Assembly (NCBI GenBank): GCA_016713905.1
Contig: JADJOE010000003.1
Span: 558,001-622,000 of the forward strand
Direction of reading: 5' to 3'
DNA: 64,000 nt
DNA from: Candidatus Vicinibacter proximus
GTDB taxonomy: Bacteria; Bacteroidota; Bacteroidia; Chitinophagales; Saprospiraceae
Position 1 is the first letter of the stretch. Every line of letters starts with the position of its first letter. Below are positions 34,766-44,243 of the stretch, piece after piece. The notes beneath the pieces are model-generated. The model made no database searches, had not been told where the DNA came from, and saw nothing but the letters and a program-made list of their open reading frames with translations. The position numbers and the translations under genes were made by a program.

Positions 34766-37399
34766 ATGGAGTCCCGACTAATTCGCCAAAAGTTCCTGAG
34801 TTTTTTTGAAAAAAACCAACATAAAATTGTGCCCTCGAGCCCAATTGTAGTGAAAAATGATCCTACCCTGATGTTCACCAATGCTGGGATGAACCAGTTT
34901 AAGGATTACTTCCTTGGCAACAAACCCGCACAGGACAAAAGGGTTGCAGATACTCAAAAGTGCCTACGCGTCAGTGGCAAGCATAACGACCTGGAAGAAG
35001 TTGGGACAGATGGTTATCACCACACCATGTTTGAAATGCTGGGCAACTGGTCCTTTGGGGATTACTTTAAAGAAGAAGCCATTGAGCTCGCCTGGAAATT
35101 ACTGACGGAAGAATACAAATTGGATCCTTCCAGACTCTATGTTTCCGTTTTTGGTGGGGATGAGACAGAGGGTCTTGACAGGGATATGGAATCTGTGGGT
35201 TTTTGGAAAAAATGGGTGCCGGAAGACAGAATTCTCTTTTTTGGCAAGAAAGATAATTTTTGGGAAATGGGGGATACCGGGCCATGTGGTCCCTGTTCTG
35301 AAATCCACATAGATCTCAGGTCCGAGGAAGACCGTGCAAAATCTCCCGGCGCAGCATTAGTCAATCTGGGTGTTCCTGAGGTAATGGAAATTTGGAACCT
35401 GGTATTCATTCAGTTTAACAGAAAAGTTGATGGAAGCCTGGAGGAATTGCCTGACAAGCATATTGATACCGGCATGGGATTCGAACGGCTTACCATGGTG
35501 CTGCAGGATAAGAAGTTTTCTTACGATACCGATATTTTTAGCGGAATGATACAATTCATGGCTGATTTTAGCAACATTCCCTACACCGGACAATATACCA
35601 GTATCCATAAATCCGATATGGCCATGAGAGTCCTAGCGGACCACATCAGAGCCATTGTATTTACCATTGCGGATGGAACCATCCCTTCAAACACAGGTCC
35701 GGGCTATGTCATCAGAAGAATTTTAAGAAGGGCCGTCAGGTATTACTATTCTTACCTCGGCATCAAGGAGCCATTTATGTTTAGGTTAGTTCCTTTTTTG
35801 GTGACCGGAATGGGAGATGTTTTTCCCGAAATAAAAAGTCAGCAGGAACTGATAGTCCGTGTGATTAAAGAAGAAGAAAGTTCCTTCTTAAGGACACTGG
35901 AAGGGGGGTTGAAAAGATTGGAATTGCTTCAACCGGTGAATGGCATGATATCCGGCCAAGATGCTTTTGAATTGTATGATACCTATGGTTTTCCGATAGA
36001 TCTCACCAAACTGATCGCAAAAGAAAAAGAATGGGAAGTAGATGAAAAAGAATTCTCCGTCTGCCTTGTCCAGCAAAAAGAGCGCTCACGGGCAGATGCA
36101 AAAAAGGAATATTCAGACTGGAATTTGGTTGCGGAAGGTCAGGTAAGGTTTGTGGGATATGATGTACATGAGGTAGAGGAAACCAGACTTTTGCGCTGGC
36201 GACAGATTCAAACAAAGGGACAGACCAGATTTCAATTGGTACTGGAGACCACACCATTTTATCCGGAGGGTGGCGGACAGGTAGGGGATAAAGGTATTTT
36301 ATATTTTGACAACCAGGCAGTTGAGGTGTTGGATACGGTGAAGGAAAACGATCTGATCCTGCACATGACAGAAGTATTGCCTTCTGTACCTACAGCGAAT
36401 GTGCGTGCAGTAATTAATTCATACAGAAGATCCCTGATTCAAAAAAATCATTCTTCGACACATTTACTGCATGCAGCACTTAGAAATGTATTAGGGACGC
36501 ATGTCACCCAAAAAGGTTCCCTGGTGAATGAGGATTATTTGAGATTCGATTTTTCTCATTTTCAAAAACTCAGTTCGACGGAAATCCTTAGAATCGAGCA
36601 ATTGGTAAACGAAAAAATTCGCCAAAACATAGCGTTGGAGGAGACCCGACATTTACCTATTGAGGAGGCTAGGAAATCCGGTGCAATGATGTTGTTTGGG
36701 GAGAAATATGGGGAGGATGTTCGGATGATCACCTTTGATCCAAGCTATTCCCGGGAATTGTGTGGAGGTTGTCATGTAGAATCAACGGGTGAAATCGGCT
36801 ATTTCAAATTGATAGGGGATTCTGCCATCGCAGCAGGTATCCGAAGAATAGAAGCGGTTACTGCTGTAAAGTCGGAAGAATTTATGAGGAATCAGATGGA
36901 GCAGCTTTCAGAAATAAGGCAATTGCTCAACAATCCGCCCAATCTAATCCAGCAGTTGCAAAATTTGATAGAGGAAAACAAATCACTTCAAAAGGAATTG
37001 CAAGAGCAGAAAGAAGCCAAGGCGCTGGGTCTCAAAGATCAACTCGTTCAATCTGCACGGCGAATAAATGGCATCCAGACTTTGGTTACAAAAGTCGACC
37101 TCGGTGACAGTAAGATTTGCAAATCCTTGATTTTTAATTTAGGAAAAGAGCTGGAACCTGCCATCATTTTCTTTGGGTTTGTTGAATCGGACAAGCCTCA
37201 ATTGATGTGTTACATTTCGGAAGAATTAACGACCAGCCACGCTTATAATGCCTCAACCTGGTTAAGACAAATCGCCAAACACATTCAGGGAGGAGGCGGA
37301 GGACAAGCATTTTTTAGTACTGCAGGCGGAAAAAATGTTCAGGGCATCGATACCGCGCTTGAGGAAGCCCGCAACATTTTACAGCAAAGTCTTAGCTAA
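34766..37399 (+). CDS. alaS: Alanyl-tRNA synthetase
   Basis: Class II synthetase that charges tRNA-Ala and hydrolyses mischarged Ser- and Gly-tRNA. From the ATG at 34766 it has 877 residues, the usual length. The N-terminus MESRLIRQKFLSFF and SSPIVVKNDPTLMFTNAGMNQFK are motif 1 and 2 regions. The editing site has HSSTH (His562, His566) plus CGGCH (Cys666, His670). The C-terminal domain carries a leucine-rich coiled coil (about 705-745) and the GGGGGQAFF glycine motif. It is followed by a small membrane protein, an oxidoreductase, a lipoprotein and a sugar transferase with gaps of 9 bases or less, so all may share its promoter. Confidence 0.96.
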   Translation: MESRLIRQKFLSFFEKNQHKIVPSSPIVVKNDPTLMFTNAGMNQFKDYFLGNKPAQDKRVADTQKCLRVSGKHNDLEEVGTDGYHHTMFEMLGNWSFGDYFKEEAIELAWKLLTEEYKLDPSRLYVSVFGGDETEGLDRDMESVGFWKKWVPEDRILFFGKKDNFWEMGDTGPCGPCSEIHIDLRSEEDRAKSPGAALVNLGVPEVMEIWNLVFIQFNRKVDGSLEELPDKHIDTGMGFERLTMVLQDKKFSYDTDIFSGMIQFMADFSNIPYTGQYTSIHKSDMAMRVLADHIRAIVFTIADGTIPSNTGPGYVIRRILRRAVRYYYSYLGIKEPFMFRLVPFLVTGMGDVFPEIKSQQELIVRVIKEEESSFLRTLEGGLKRLELLQPVNGMISGQDAFELYDTYGFPIDLTKLIAKEKEWEVDEKEFSVCLVQQKERSRADAKKEYSDWNLVAEGQVRFVGYDVHEVEETRLLRWRQIQTKGQTRFQLVLETTPFYPEGGGQVGDKGILYFDNQAVEVLDTVKENDLILHMTEVLPSVPTANVRAVINSYRRSLIQKNHSSTHLLHAALRNVLGTHVTQKGSLVNEDYLRFDFSHFQKLSSTEILRIEQLVNEKIRQNIALEETRHLPIEEARKSGAMMLFGEKYGEDVRMITFDPSYSRELCGGCHVESTGEIGYFKLIGDSAIAAGIRRIEAVTAVKSEEFMRNQMEQLSEIRQLLNNPPNLIQQLQNLIEENKSLQKELQEQKEAKALGLKDQLVQSARRINGIQTLVTKVDLGDSKICKSLIFNLGKELEPAIIFFGFVESDKPQLMCYISEELTTSHAYNASTWLRQIAKHIQGGGGGQAFFSTAGGKNVQGIDTALEEARNILQQSLS

Positions 37400-37408
37400 A
37401 TCCCATAT

Positions 37409-37705
37409 ATGAAAGTATTATTGGTACTGACCATTTTTGGATTGTTTGTATTGTTCAATCTCTACATAAGGGTGCGTACCCTCAATTACTACCGTCAGTT
37501 GGTACAACGCAGAATCCAGTTCACCTTTTCTCAGATGATATCCATTAAAAGATGGAATGACGAAATCCTTCCTAAATACCCGGATGATCATGAATTGTTG
37601 CATGTATTCAGAAGACACATGATCCAGACCGGCTTTTTGTTTGTCGGAATTGTGCTATTGGTGTTGCTTCTCCTGTTTTTATTCAAGTTACAGATGACTT
37701 ATTAA
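37409..37705 (+). CDS. Small two-helix membrane protein
   Basis: A 98-residue protein that I do not recognise. It has hydrophobic helices at about 2-20 and 74-93 that flank a basic, Arg- and His-containing central segment (RVRTLNYYRQLVQRRIQF; HELLHVFRRHM). There is no catalytic motif. It lies 9 bases behind alaS and one base ahead of the oxidoreductase start, so it is firmly inside the operon. Confidence 0.65.
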   Translation: MKVLLVLTIFGLFVLFNLYIRVRTLNYYRQLVQRRIQFTFSQMISIKRWNDEILPKYPDDHELLHVFRRHMIQTGFLFVGIVLLVLLLLFLFKLQMTY

Positions 37706-37706
37706 A

Positions 37707-38678
37707 ATGGGAACAAAATTGAAGCTGGGCTTGACAGGCCTTGGGCATTTGGGTAAAATTCATCTTAAATGCATACTGGATTGTGAAGAAATTGAGCTGG
37801 TGGGTTGTTACGACCTGGATACAGAATCCCTGAATAATATCTGTACTGAATACAATGTCAGAGCATTCGATTCTTATGAAGATTTATTGCAGAATTGTGA
37901 GGCAGTAGACATCGTGACCCCCACGGTGACTCATTTTAAACTCGCCTCTCAGGCGATCGCTGCCGATAAACACTGCTTTATAGAGAAACCGGTCACGGTA
38001 AGTCTTGAGGAAGCACTTGCTCTAAAAGAATTGCAGCAAAAACATCCTGTAAAAATACAGATTGGGCATGTGGAGCGATACAATCCGGGATTTCTGGCGG
38101 TAAAAGATTCCATTAAGAATCCCAAATTTATCGAGGCACATCGTCTGGCCACTTTTAATCCCAGGGGTACAGATGTATCGGTCGTGCATGATCTTATGAT
38201 CCATGACCTCGACCTCATCAGCGTGATTGCGCGTTCAAAACCAATTGATATAAAAGCCAATGGGGTCAGCATTGTCTCCAGGATGGCGGATATATGTAAC
38301 GCCCGGATAGAATTCGAAAATGGATTGGTTGCCAATGTTACCGCTAGCCGGATTTCCATGAAGCAAATGCGAAAAATCAGAATATTTCAGGAAGATGCTT
38401 ACATCAGTCTTGATTTATTAACGAAGGAAGCGCAGGTAATTTCATTGTTGGACGCTTATCAGGACAATACCATTGAAATTGACACCTACAAAGGAAAGAA
38501 ATACATCAGTTTGTTTCAGGCGGATACAGAACCTGTTAATGCAATTAAAGAAGAGATAAAATCTTTTGCAAAAAGTATCGTTATGGATACTGAAACGGAA
38601 GTCAACCTGGAAGACGGTATCAGCGCATTAAGCCTCGTGGATGCCATTTTTCGCCTAATCGAAAACAGTAATGTTTAG
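37707..38678 (+). CDS. Gfo/Idh/MocA family oxidoreductase
   Basis: An NAD(P)-dependent sugar-type dehydrogenase of 323 residues. The N-terminal Rossmann motif is LTGLGHLGKIHL (GxGxxG); DIVTPTVTHF and CFIEKPVTVSLEEA supply the conserved EKP lysine, and HVERYNPGF plus VVHDLMIHDLDL carry the C-terminal-domain histidines and aspartates. The substrate cannot be told from sequence; the operon with a polyprenyl-phosphate sugar transferase suggests a nucleotide sugar for surface polysaccharide. Its end overlaps the next gene by 8 bases. Confidence 0.88.
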   Translation: MGTKLKLGLTGLGHLGKIHLKCILDCEEIELVGCYDLDTESLNNICTEYNVRAFDSYEDLLQNCEAVDIVTPTVTHFKLASQAIAADKHCFIEKPVTVSLEEALALKELQQKHPVKIQIGHVERYNPGFLAVKDSIKNPKFIEAHRLATFNPRGTDVSVVHDLMIHDLDLISVIARSKPIDIKANGVSIVSRMADICNARIEFENGLVANVTASRISMKQMRKIRIFQEDAYISLDLLTKEAQVISLLDAYQDNTIEIDTYKGKKYISLFQADTEPVNAIKEEIKSFAKSIVMDTETEVNLEDGISALSLVDAIFRLIENSNV

Positions 38679-39531
38679 AAAGCTTTTTTTAGTAACCATT
38701 GCTTTAATCACTTTTTCATCTTGTGCGAAGTTGGATCAACAGGAAGCCATTCCTTCTTACGTATACATACCTTCTTTAAAGTTGCAGGTTTCTCCCGATC
38801 AGGGCAGTAGTTTTCATCAGTTCAAAGATGTCTGGGTTTATGCCAATAACGAATATGTAGGTGCTTATGAAATGCCCGCAATCATTCCAATAGTATCCTC
38901 TGGTAATACAGAAATTAAAATTTATGCCGGATTTAGAAAAAATGGGATGGTCACCCAACCTACCAGATATCCTTTTCTGGAACCTTTTATAGTAAATGTA
39001 GATTTGGAACAAACCAAAACTGATACTCTTCGTCCTGTTTTGATTTATGGAAGTGATGTTAAGTTTCCATTTATAGAGGACTTTGAGCGCATACATTTTT
39101 TCAATGAAGAAATAGATGGAGACCAGGAAACAAAAGTTATCCTGACTTCTGCAGCAGAAGCATTTGAAGGCGTAAATTCCGGAGAAATAACGGTGAGTAA
39201 TAACCATCCAATTCTGGAAGCCTGGTACGACATACCAAAGCCAATTCCGGTTAATCCCAATCAAGTTTATCTGGAGTTGCATTACAAATCAGATATTCCT
39301 TTTTATGTAGGTTTTATTGGATATAAAAATGGAGAATCCCCTACACGATTAATCAATGCACTGGTACTTCCTAAATCGAGTTGGAATAAAATATACTTTG
39401 ATTTTACAGACATTCTGAACAACTACAGAGGGGTATCGTACAAATTGGCCGTTGCGGCTGCTTTCATTCAGGACACTGCCAAAACAGATCAACATATTTA
39501 TCTGGATAACTTTAAAGTGACGCACCGTTAA
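38671..39531 (+). CDS. Lipoprotein with carbohydrate-binding-like beta domain
   Basis: A 286-residue lipoprotein: the signal ends in a lipobox (TFSSC, cysteine at residue 18). The mature chain is rich in beta strands. The first half resembles an Ig-like module, and the second half (about 130-286, FIEDFERIHFF to HIYLDNFKVTH) looks like a jelly-roll such as those in carbohydrate-binding proteins, where IYLDNFKV is a typical closing strand. No catalytic residues are evident. It overlaps the oxidoreductase by 8 bases and the sugar transferase by 1 base, so the three are translationally coupled and probably act in the same envelope pathway. Confidence 0.68.
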   Translation: MFRKLFLVTIALITFSSCAKLDQQEAIPSYVYIPSLKLQVSPDQGSSFHQFKDVWVYANNEYVGAYEMPAIIPIVSSGNTEIKIYAGFRKNGMVTQPTRYPFLEPFIVNVDLEQTKTDTLRPVLIYGSDVKFPFIEDFERIHFFNEEIDGDQETKVILTSAAEAFEGVNSGEITVSNNHPILEAWYDIPKPIPVNPNQVYLELHYKSDIPFYVGFIGYKNGESPTRLINALVLPKSSWNKIYFDFTDILNNYRGVSYKLAVAAAFIQDTAKTDQHIYLDNFKVTHR

Positions 39532-40943
39532 TGACCATCAGAAAAGAAAATATTCTTTATCAGACGGGCGATTTTATGTTGGCCATATTATCCTGGTATT
39601 TATTTGTCAATTATCTGCACAGTAACAATTTTTTTATTCTCGATCCGGAGACGGAATGTAAAAAACTTTTTATTCAGGGTTTGTTGGTGATTCCGGTAGG
39701 ATGGTATTTGTTAAACTTGTTGACAGAACAATACAAAGATGTTTACCGCTTGTCCAGGTGGGCAGTTTTTACCCAATCTTTTGTGCTTGCGCTGGCAGGA
39801 AGTCTGACTATTTTTTTTGCTTTGCTTTTGCATAAATCTTTGAATTTTGAAACCAGGTATTTAAGGACAGTTTGTACTTATTGGTTCCTGCATTTTGGGC
39901 TTGTAGCCAGCTTCAGGATGGTTTTTCTTTCTGTCATGAGCCGCAGATTAAAGAAGGGTGTTGTGGGATTTAATACCCTCATTATAGGTGGAGATCAACG
40001 TGCGGTAGATTTGTATAACGACATCATGTCGTTGAAATTCAGTTTAGGACATAAGTTTGCAGGATTTATACATTCAAATGGCGGAAGATCCAACGAGCTG
40101 AATCAGTTTCTTCCTCAGCTTGGAGGTCTCGCAGATATATCCGATGTGATAAAAAAAGAAGGCATAGAGGAAGTTATCATTGCCATTGAGTCCACTGAGC
40201 ATCTTAAACTAAAAAGTATTCTGGATGTCTTGTTTGAATTTGGAAACCAACTGATGGTGCGCACCATTCCGGATACCTATGATATTTTGTTGGGTACTGT
40301 AAAAATGAATCACCTTTATGGCGCTGTATTGATCGAGATCAAGCAAGAAATGATGCCAAAATGGCAAATCCTGATCAAGCGGTTGATGGATTTGATTGTC
40401 AGTATTATAATGTTGGGCGTATTGTCCCCGTTGATTTTGTACATCATGATCAGGACCAGATTTTCAAGCCCGGGGCCGGTGATTTACAGTCAGGAGAGAA
40501 TAGGGGTTAATGGACAACCTTTCATGATTTATAAATTTCGATCCATGTCTGTGGATGCAGAAAGAGAAGGTCCGCAATTATCCAATGACCAGGATGATCG
40601 GATCACCCCTTGGGGATCTGTGATGAGAAAATGGAGATTGGATGAACTACCACAATTTGTCAATGTATTAAAGGGGGACATGTCTTTGGTGGGGCCAAGA
40701 CCGGAGCGCAGATATTTTATTGACAAAATCATGGAAAAAGCACCACATTACAAGCATTTGCTAAAAGTTCGTCCAGGTATTACGTCCTGGGGGCAGGTAA
40801 AATTCGGGTATGCTTCAAATTTGGATGAAATGCTTCAACGACTAAAATACGATATTCTTTATGTCGAAAATAGGTCCTTGGGCCTGGATATTAAAATTTT
40901 GTTTTATACACTTTGGGTTTTGTTTCAGGGAAAAGGAAAGTAA
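39531..40943 (+). CDS. Polyprenyl-phosphate sugar-1-phosphate transferase (WcaJ/WbaP type)
   Basis: Initiating transferase for surface polysaccharide; it moves a sugar phosphate from a nucleotide sugar to undecaprenyl phosphate in the inner membrane. It has 470 residues with four membrane helices in the first 130, a Rossmann-like CoA-binding middle part (LIIGGDQRAVDLYNDI, about 150-250), a reentrant hydrophobic helix (about 285-310) and the C-terminal catalytic domain. There, SQERIGVNGQPFMIYKFRSM, WRLDELPQFVNVLKGDMSLVGPRPE and RPGITSWGQV are all diagnostic. The ATG shares one base with the lipoprotein stop (TAATG). Which sugar it uses is not visible. Confidence 0.93.
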   Translation: MTIRKENILYQTGDFMLAILSWYLFVNYLHSNNFFILDPETECKKLFIQGLLVIPVGWYLLNLLTEQYKDVYRLSRWAVFTQSFVLALAGSLTIFFALLLHKSLNFETRYLRTVCTYWFLHFGLVASFRMVFLSVMSRRLKKGVVGFNTLIIGGDQRAVDLYNDIMSLKFSLGHKFAGFIHSNGGRSNELNQFLPQLGGLADISDVIKKEGIEEVIIAIESTEHLKLKSILDVLFEFGNQLMVRTIPDTYDILLGTVKMNHLYGAVLIEIKQEMMPKWQILIKRLMDLIVSIIMLGVLSPLILYIMIRTRFSSPGPVIYSQERIGVNGQPFMIYKFRSMSVDAEREGPQLSNDQDDRITPWGSVMRKWRLDELPQFVNVLKGDMSLVGPRPERRYFIDKIMEKAPHYKHLLKVRPGITSWGQVKFGYASNLDEMLQRLKYDILYVENRSLGLDIKILFYTLWVLFQGKGK

Positions 40944-41025
40944 ACTTTCAACTTAAAGCAAGTAACCTGGGGTTTTATTCCTTTGAATATTCTAAATTCC
41001 TTATCAATGGTTGTTTAATAAGCCC

Positions 41026-41033
41026 TATTTTTG
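41026..41033 (+). promoter_or_regulatory. Promoter -7 box of pdhB
   Basis: TATTTTTG predicts a start near 41037 and a 13-nt leader to the ATG at 41050. It rules out the upstream in-frame TTG at 41011. Confidence 0.5.
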
Positions 41034-41049
41034 CGGCAACAAAAGTCTT

Positions 41050-42030
41050 ATGGGTAGAATAATTACACTCAGAGATGCCCTCAGAGAAGGGATGTCTGAA
41101 GAAATGCGAAGGGATCCGAATGTTTTTTTGATGGGGGAGGAAGTTGCCGAATACAACGGAGCATACAAGGTCAGTAAAGGCATGCTGGATGAATTTGGTC
41201 CTAAAAGAGTAATCGATACACCCATTGCTGAATTGGGCTTTGCAGGTATTGGGGTCGGTGCTGCCATGAATGGTTTGAGACCTATTGTGGAGTTTATGAC
41301 CTGGAATTTTGCCGTTTTGGCATTTGATCAGATAGTCAACAATGCCGCAAAAACCTTGTCTCAATCATCCGGTGAATTCGGATGTCCCATAGTTTTCAGA
41401 GGGCCTTCCGGGGCAGCAGGTCAATTGGCCCAACAACATTCTCAAACATTTGAATCCTGGTTAGCCAACTGTCCTGGCCTCAAAGTGATCTCTTGCATTG
41501 ATCCTTATGATGCCAAAGGACTAATCAAGTCAGCGATCGTGGACGATGACCCTGTTTGCTTCATGGAAGCAGAGACGATGTATGGATTCCAGGGTGAAGT
41601 TCCGGAAGGAGAATATTATGTGCCTATAGGCGTCGCAGCAGTAAGGAGAACCGGAAAAGATGTTACCATCGTTTCCTTCAACAAAATGATGGAAGTGGCT
41701 AAACAAGCCGCCGTGGAATTAGAGAAAGAAGGAATTGATGCAGAAGTGATCGATTTAAGAACCATACGACCATTAGATATCAAAACCATCATAGAATCCG
41801 TCAAGAAAACCAACAGGTTGGTTGTGGTGGATGAATCATGGCCATTTGCCGGAGTTTCTTCGGAAATTGCCTTTCAGGTGCAGCGACATGCTTTTGATTA
41901 TTTGGATGCACCGGTGATCAGGGTAAATGCTGCAGATGTTTCATTGGGTTATGCACCCACCATGGTGCAGGAATATTTACCCAATCCGGAAAAGGTCATC
42001 AAGGCTGTAAAGGCGGTAATGTACAGATAA
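41050..42030 (+). CDS. pdhB: Pyruvate dehydrogenase E1 component, beta subunit
   Basis: Beta subunit of the thiamine-diphosphate-dependent E1 enzyme that decarboxylates pyruvate for acetyl-CoA synthesis. It has 326 residues. MGRIITLRDALREGMSEEM at the start, MGEEVAEYNGAYKVSKGM with the ThDP-activating Glu, PIAELGFAGIGVGAAMNGLRPIVEFM and FRGPSGAAGQLAQQHSQ are the classic E1-beta segments. The alpha subunit is not adjacent, which is common in this phylum. The longer frame from a TTG at 41011 is rejected because the promoter box lies inside it. A bidirectional terminator follows at 42081. Confidence 0.94.
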   Translation: MGRIITLRDALREGMSEEMRRDPNVFLMGEEVAEYNGAYKVSKGMLDEFGPKRVIDTPIAELGFAGIGVGAAMNGLRPIVEFMTWNFAVLAFDQIVNNAAKTLSQSSGEFGCPIVFRGPSGAAGQLAQQHSQTFESWLANCPGLKVISCIDPYDAKGLIKSAIVDDDPVCFMEAETMYGFQGEVPEGEYYVPIGVAAVRRTGKDVTIVSFNKMMEVAKQAAVELEKEGIDAEVIDLRTIRPLDIKTIIESVKKTNRLVVVDESWPFAGVSSEIAFQVQRHAFDYLDAPVIRVNAADVSLGYAPTMVQEYLPNPEKVIKAVKAVMYR

Positions 42031-42080
42031 TTTTCCGGCTGATTTTTTTGAGATCGTTTAGATGAATGTTTACAAAATGT

Positions 42081-42113
42081 AAAAAGCCCTCTCAAATTGA
42101 GAAGGCTTTTATT
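42081..42113. terminator. Bidirectional terminator between pdhB and the PorE-like gene
   Basis: AAAAGCCCTCTC and GAGAAGGCTTTT form a long stem with one C-A mismatch around an AAATT loop. The outer A and T runs give a U-tract on either strand. It serves the convergent genes on both sides. Confidence 0.8.
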
Positions 42114-42170
42114 TTATTAGATTTTTTGAAGTCCATTCTAAAATGGATCCCTCATATAAATTTACAAGCT

Positions 42171-44078
42171 CTATTGTCTAAACAACTTTCCATTCTCTTC
42201 AATCACAATATATGCTTCTTTGAAGCCTTTGGCTTTTACTTTGTCCAGGGCCTGTATAGCATCGTGAGAATTTGCAAAATCTCCCAATACAATGATGGTC
42301 CATCCTCCTTTTGTCCAATGTTCTATTTTACCAATATCGCGCAGCGGAGATGGATCAAACCAATCCGGTGCTTTAAATTCTGCAACACGGATTTTAAATT
42401 TACCTGGCTCTTCGGTGCTTTCTTTGATATTTTTAAAATCATTAGAATTTTTGAGGATCAGTTTAAAACGCTTTTCATCAGGGATATCAGCTACAACAAA
42501 GGCCTCTTTCAATCCACTCTTTTTCATCAAACTTAAAGTAGACAAAGCATCGTTTAATTTGCTGAAACTGCCGATTCGTATTTTATGAACACCATCGGCT
42601 TCTACTCGATATACATCTCCATATTTGGAATATTTTTTAAATCGGTCCGCCATCGCTTCGTTGAAGTTGGATATCGCAGCAACCTGGATAAAATATACTT
42701 TTTGCAATTGTTGGTTTTTAGGAAGAAAGCCAATGTTTGGATCATCAAAAACCTGACCGGCATCTTCTGTTGTATTTACTTCTAAAGGGGATACCATGAC
42801 ATTCATGTCCATAGGTGACTTAAGGCTTATATCTGATGCCATAATCGGATGTGCTGACCCTATGCCATTGGTGAGGGCAACCCTGGAAGTTTTATACTGA
42901 TGTTCTCCACCACTGTTTGTTTCTCGGTTGGAAATAAAAACACCATCATTGGTTCCGTCCAACATAAACTGGTATTCATCTTTGGTGGAATTAACGCAGG
43001 ATCCTAAGTTATTTATATCACTCCATGCTATGCCATCTCTGGTAGTTCTGAATACATCAAAACCTCCAAATCCATTGTGCCAGTCGGAGGAAAAGAATAA
43101 GTCATTGGATTTGTAGAAAGGAGAAATTTCATTTCCGGGAGAATTGATCAGGGATCCTAAATTTTGAGGTTCTGACCAGGAATTTGTAAGTGGAACTTTA
43201 TAGCTTACATAAAGGTCGTACCCACCATAACCTCCAGGTTTGTTGGAAGAAAAATAGAGCGTGTTGCCTTTGTCTGCAAGTGCAGGAAAATTAGTGGAAT
43301 AAGTGCTGCTTGAATATTCAAAGGTCTGCACATCTGACCAAGATCCGTTTTCATCGATATTTGCAAAATATAAAGAGGTAATTGGCGATTGGTGTATAAT
43401 GGATGCAAGTGGCGAGGTGCTGGATTTCGTAAAAGCCACAAAATCTTTTTGTTCACTGTATGCATAAATTCCTTTGCCTATGGCCTTACCGTTGATAATC
43501 TCTTCAATGGCAAGCAGATTGTTGGTAGCATTTGAGCTGAGTTGTTGAACCTTTGCAGGTTTTGTAGGGGATCCCGATTTAATAGATAGGTCTGCATTTA
43601 TTACGGAAACTTTTTCCAGTTCTTCATTCTGTATTTTGTCCAAACTACAGTTTTTTGGCTTTGTTAATTCAGCTAGTGCATAGTCACAGGACTGAGCAAA
43701 GTAATTACCAATTGCAGGATTAAATTTTGCGTATTTCAGATACATTTCTTTAGCCGCGACAAAATCGGTTTGGTTTCTCAGGAATTCAGCGTATTCGAAA
43801 TATACTTCAGAATCGGGGTTTGGTTTGGCCAATATGTACTTGAATAAATGGTTAGCTTTCTGGTCCATTCCTGCATTCTGGTAGGAAAGGGCAAGGTATC
43901 GCTGGTTGTTAACATCTTGAGGATGAGACAATAAGTGTTTTTCAAAAAGAGGAATGGCCTCTGAATATTTTTGTTGTTTAAAATATTCTTTTGCAGCAAT
44001 GGCAAGATCTTGTTGGGCTTTAATAAAGCCTCCAAAGAATGTAAAACATATCAAAACGTAAATACGAAATGATTTCAT
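42171..44078 (-). CDS. PorE-like TPR/beta-propeller protein with two SPOR-type domains
   Basis: A 635-residue exported protein. Signal peptide at 1-21. TPR-like helices at about 25-150 (AKEYFKQQKYSEAIPLFEKHLLSHPQD). WD40-like PD40 repeats at about 240-400 (NTLYFSSNKPGGYGGYDLYVS; NDLFFSSDWHNGFGGFDVF; GVFISNRE). Two SPOR-like modules follow: about 459-545 (VYFIQVAAISNFNEA ... KIRIGSFSKLNDA) and 558-635 (GWTIIVLGDFANSHDA). The N-terminal layout recalls PorE/SprE-type T9SS components, which end in an OmpA-like peptidoglycan-binding domain. Here SPOR modules, which bind denuded glycan strands, take that place. The role as a periplasmic tether of the secretion machinery is inference; cell-division targeting is an alternative. 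Confidence 0.75.
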   Translation of the reverse strand: MKSFRIYVLICFTFFGGFIKAQQDLAIAAKEYFKQQKYSEAIPLFEKHLLSHPQDVNNQRYLALSYQNAGMDQKANHLFKYILAKPNPDSEVYFEYAEFLRNQTDFVAAKEMYLKYAKFNPAIGNYFAQSCDYALAELTKPKNCSLDKIQNEELEKVSVINADLSIKSGSPTKPAKVQQLSSNATNNLLAIEEIINGKAIGKGIYAYSEQKDFVAFTKSSTSPLASIIHQSPITSLYFANIDENGSWSDVQTFEYSSSTYSTNFPALADKGNTLYFSSNKPGGYGGYDLYVSYKVPLTNSWSEPQNLGSLINSPGNEISPFYKSNDLFFSSDWHNGFGGFDVFRTTRDGIAWSDINNLGSCVNSTKDEYQFMLDGTNDGVFISNRETNSGGEHQYKTSRVALTNGIGSAHPIMASDISLKSPMDMNVMVSPLEVNTTEDAGQVFDDPNIGFLPKNQQLQKVYFIQVAAISNFNEAMADRFKKYSKYGDVYRVEADGVHKIRIGSFSKLNDALSTLSLMKKSGLKEAFVVADIPDEKRFKLILKNSNDFKNIKESTEEPGKFKIRVAEFKAPDWFDPSPLRDIGKIEHWTKGGWTIIVLGDFANSHDAIQALDKVKAKGFKEAYIVIEENGKLFRQ

Positions 44079-44243
44079 AAAAAAGAGTTTTGGTCGTAAA
44101 TTAACAATAGTACTGAAAATTAGACGCTAATGTATAACAAATAATTGATATTTGTATATAGTTGGTAAGTTTATTTAATATATTTATGGGATATGCTTAA
44201 TGTGGTATGTATCTTGTAGGGAGATTTGCTTATTCCAATTTTC

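Noticed and set aside
41011..41049. TTG-initiated extension of pdhB
   Set aside because: Promoter box inside the extension and no homology-like sequence.
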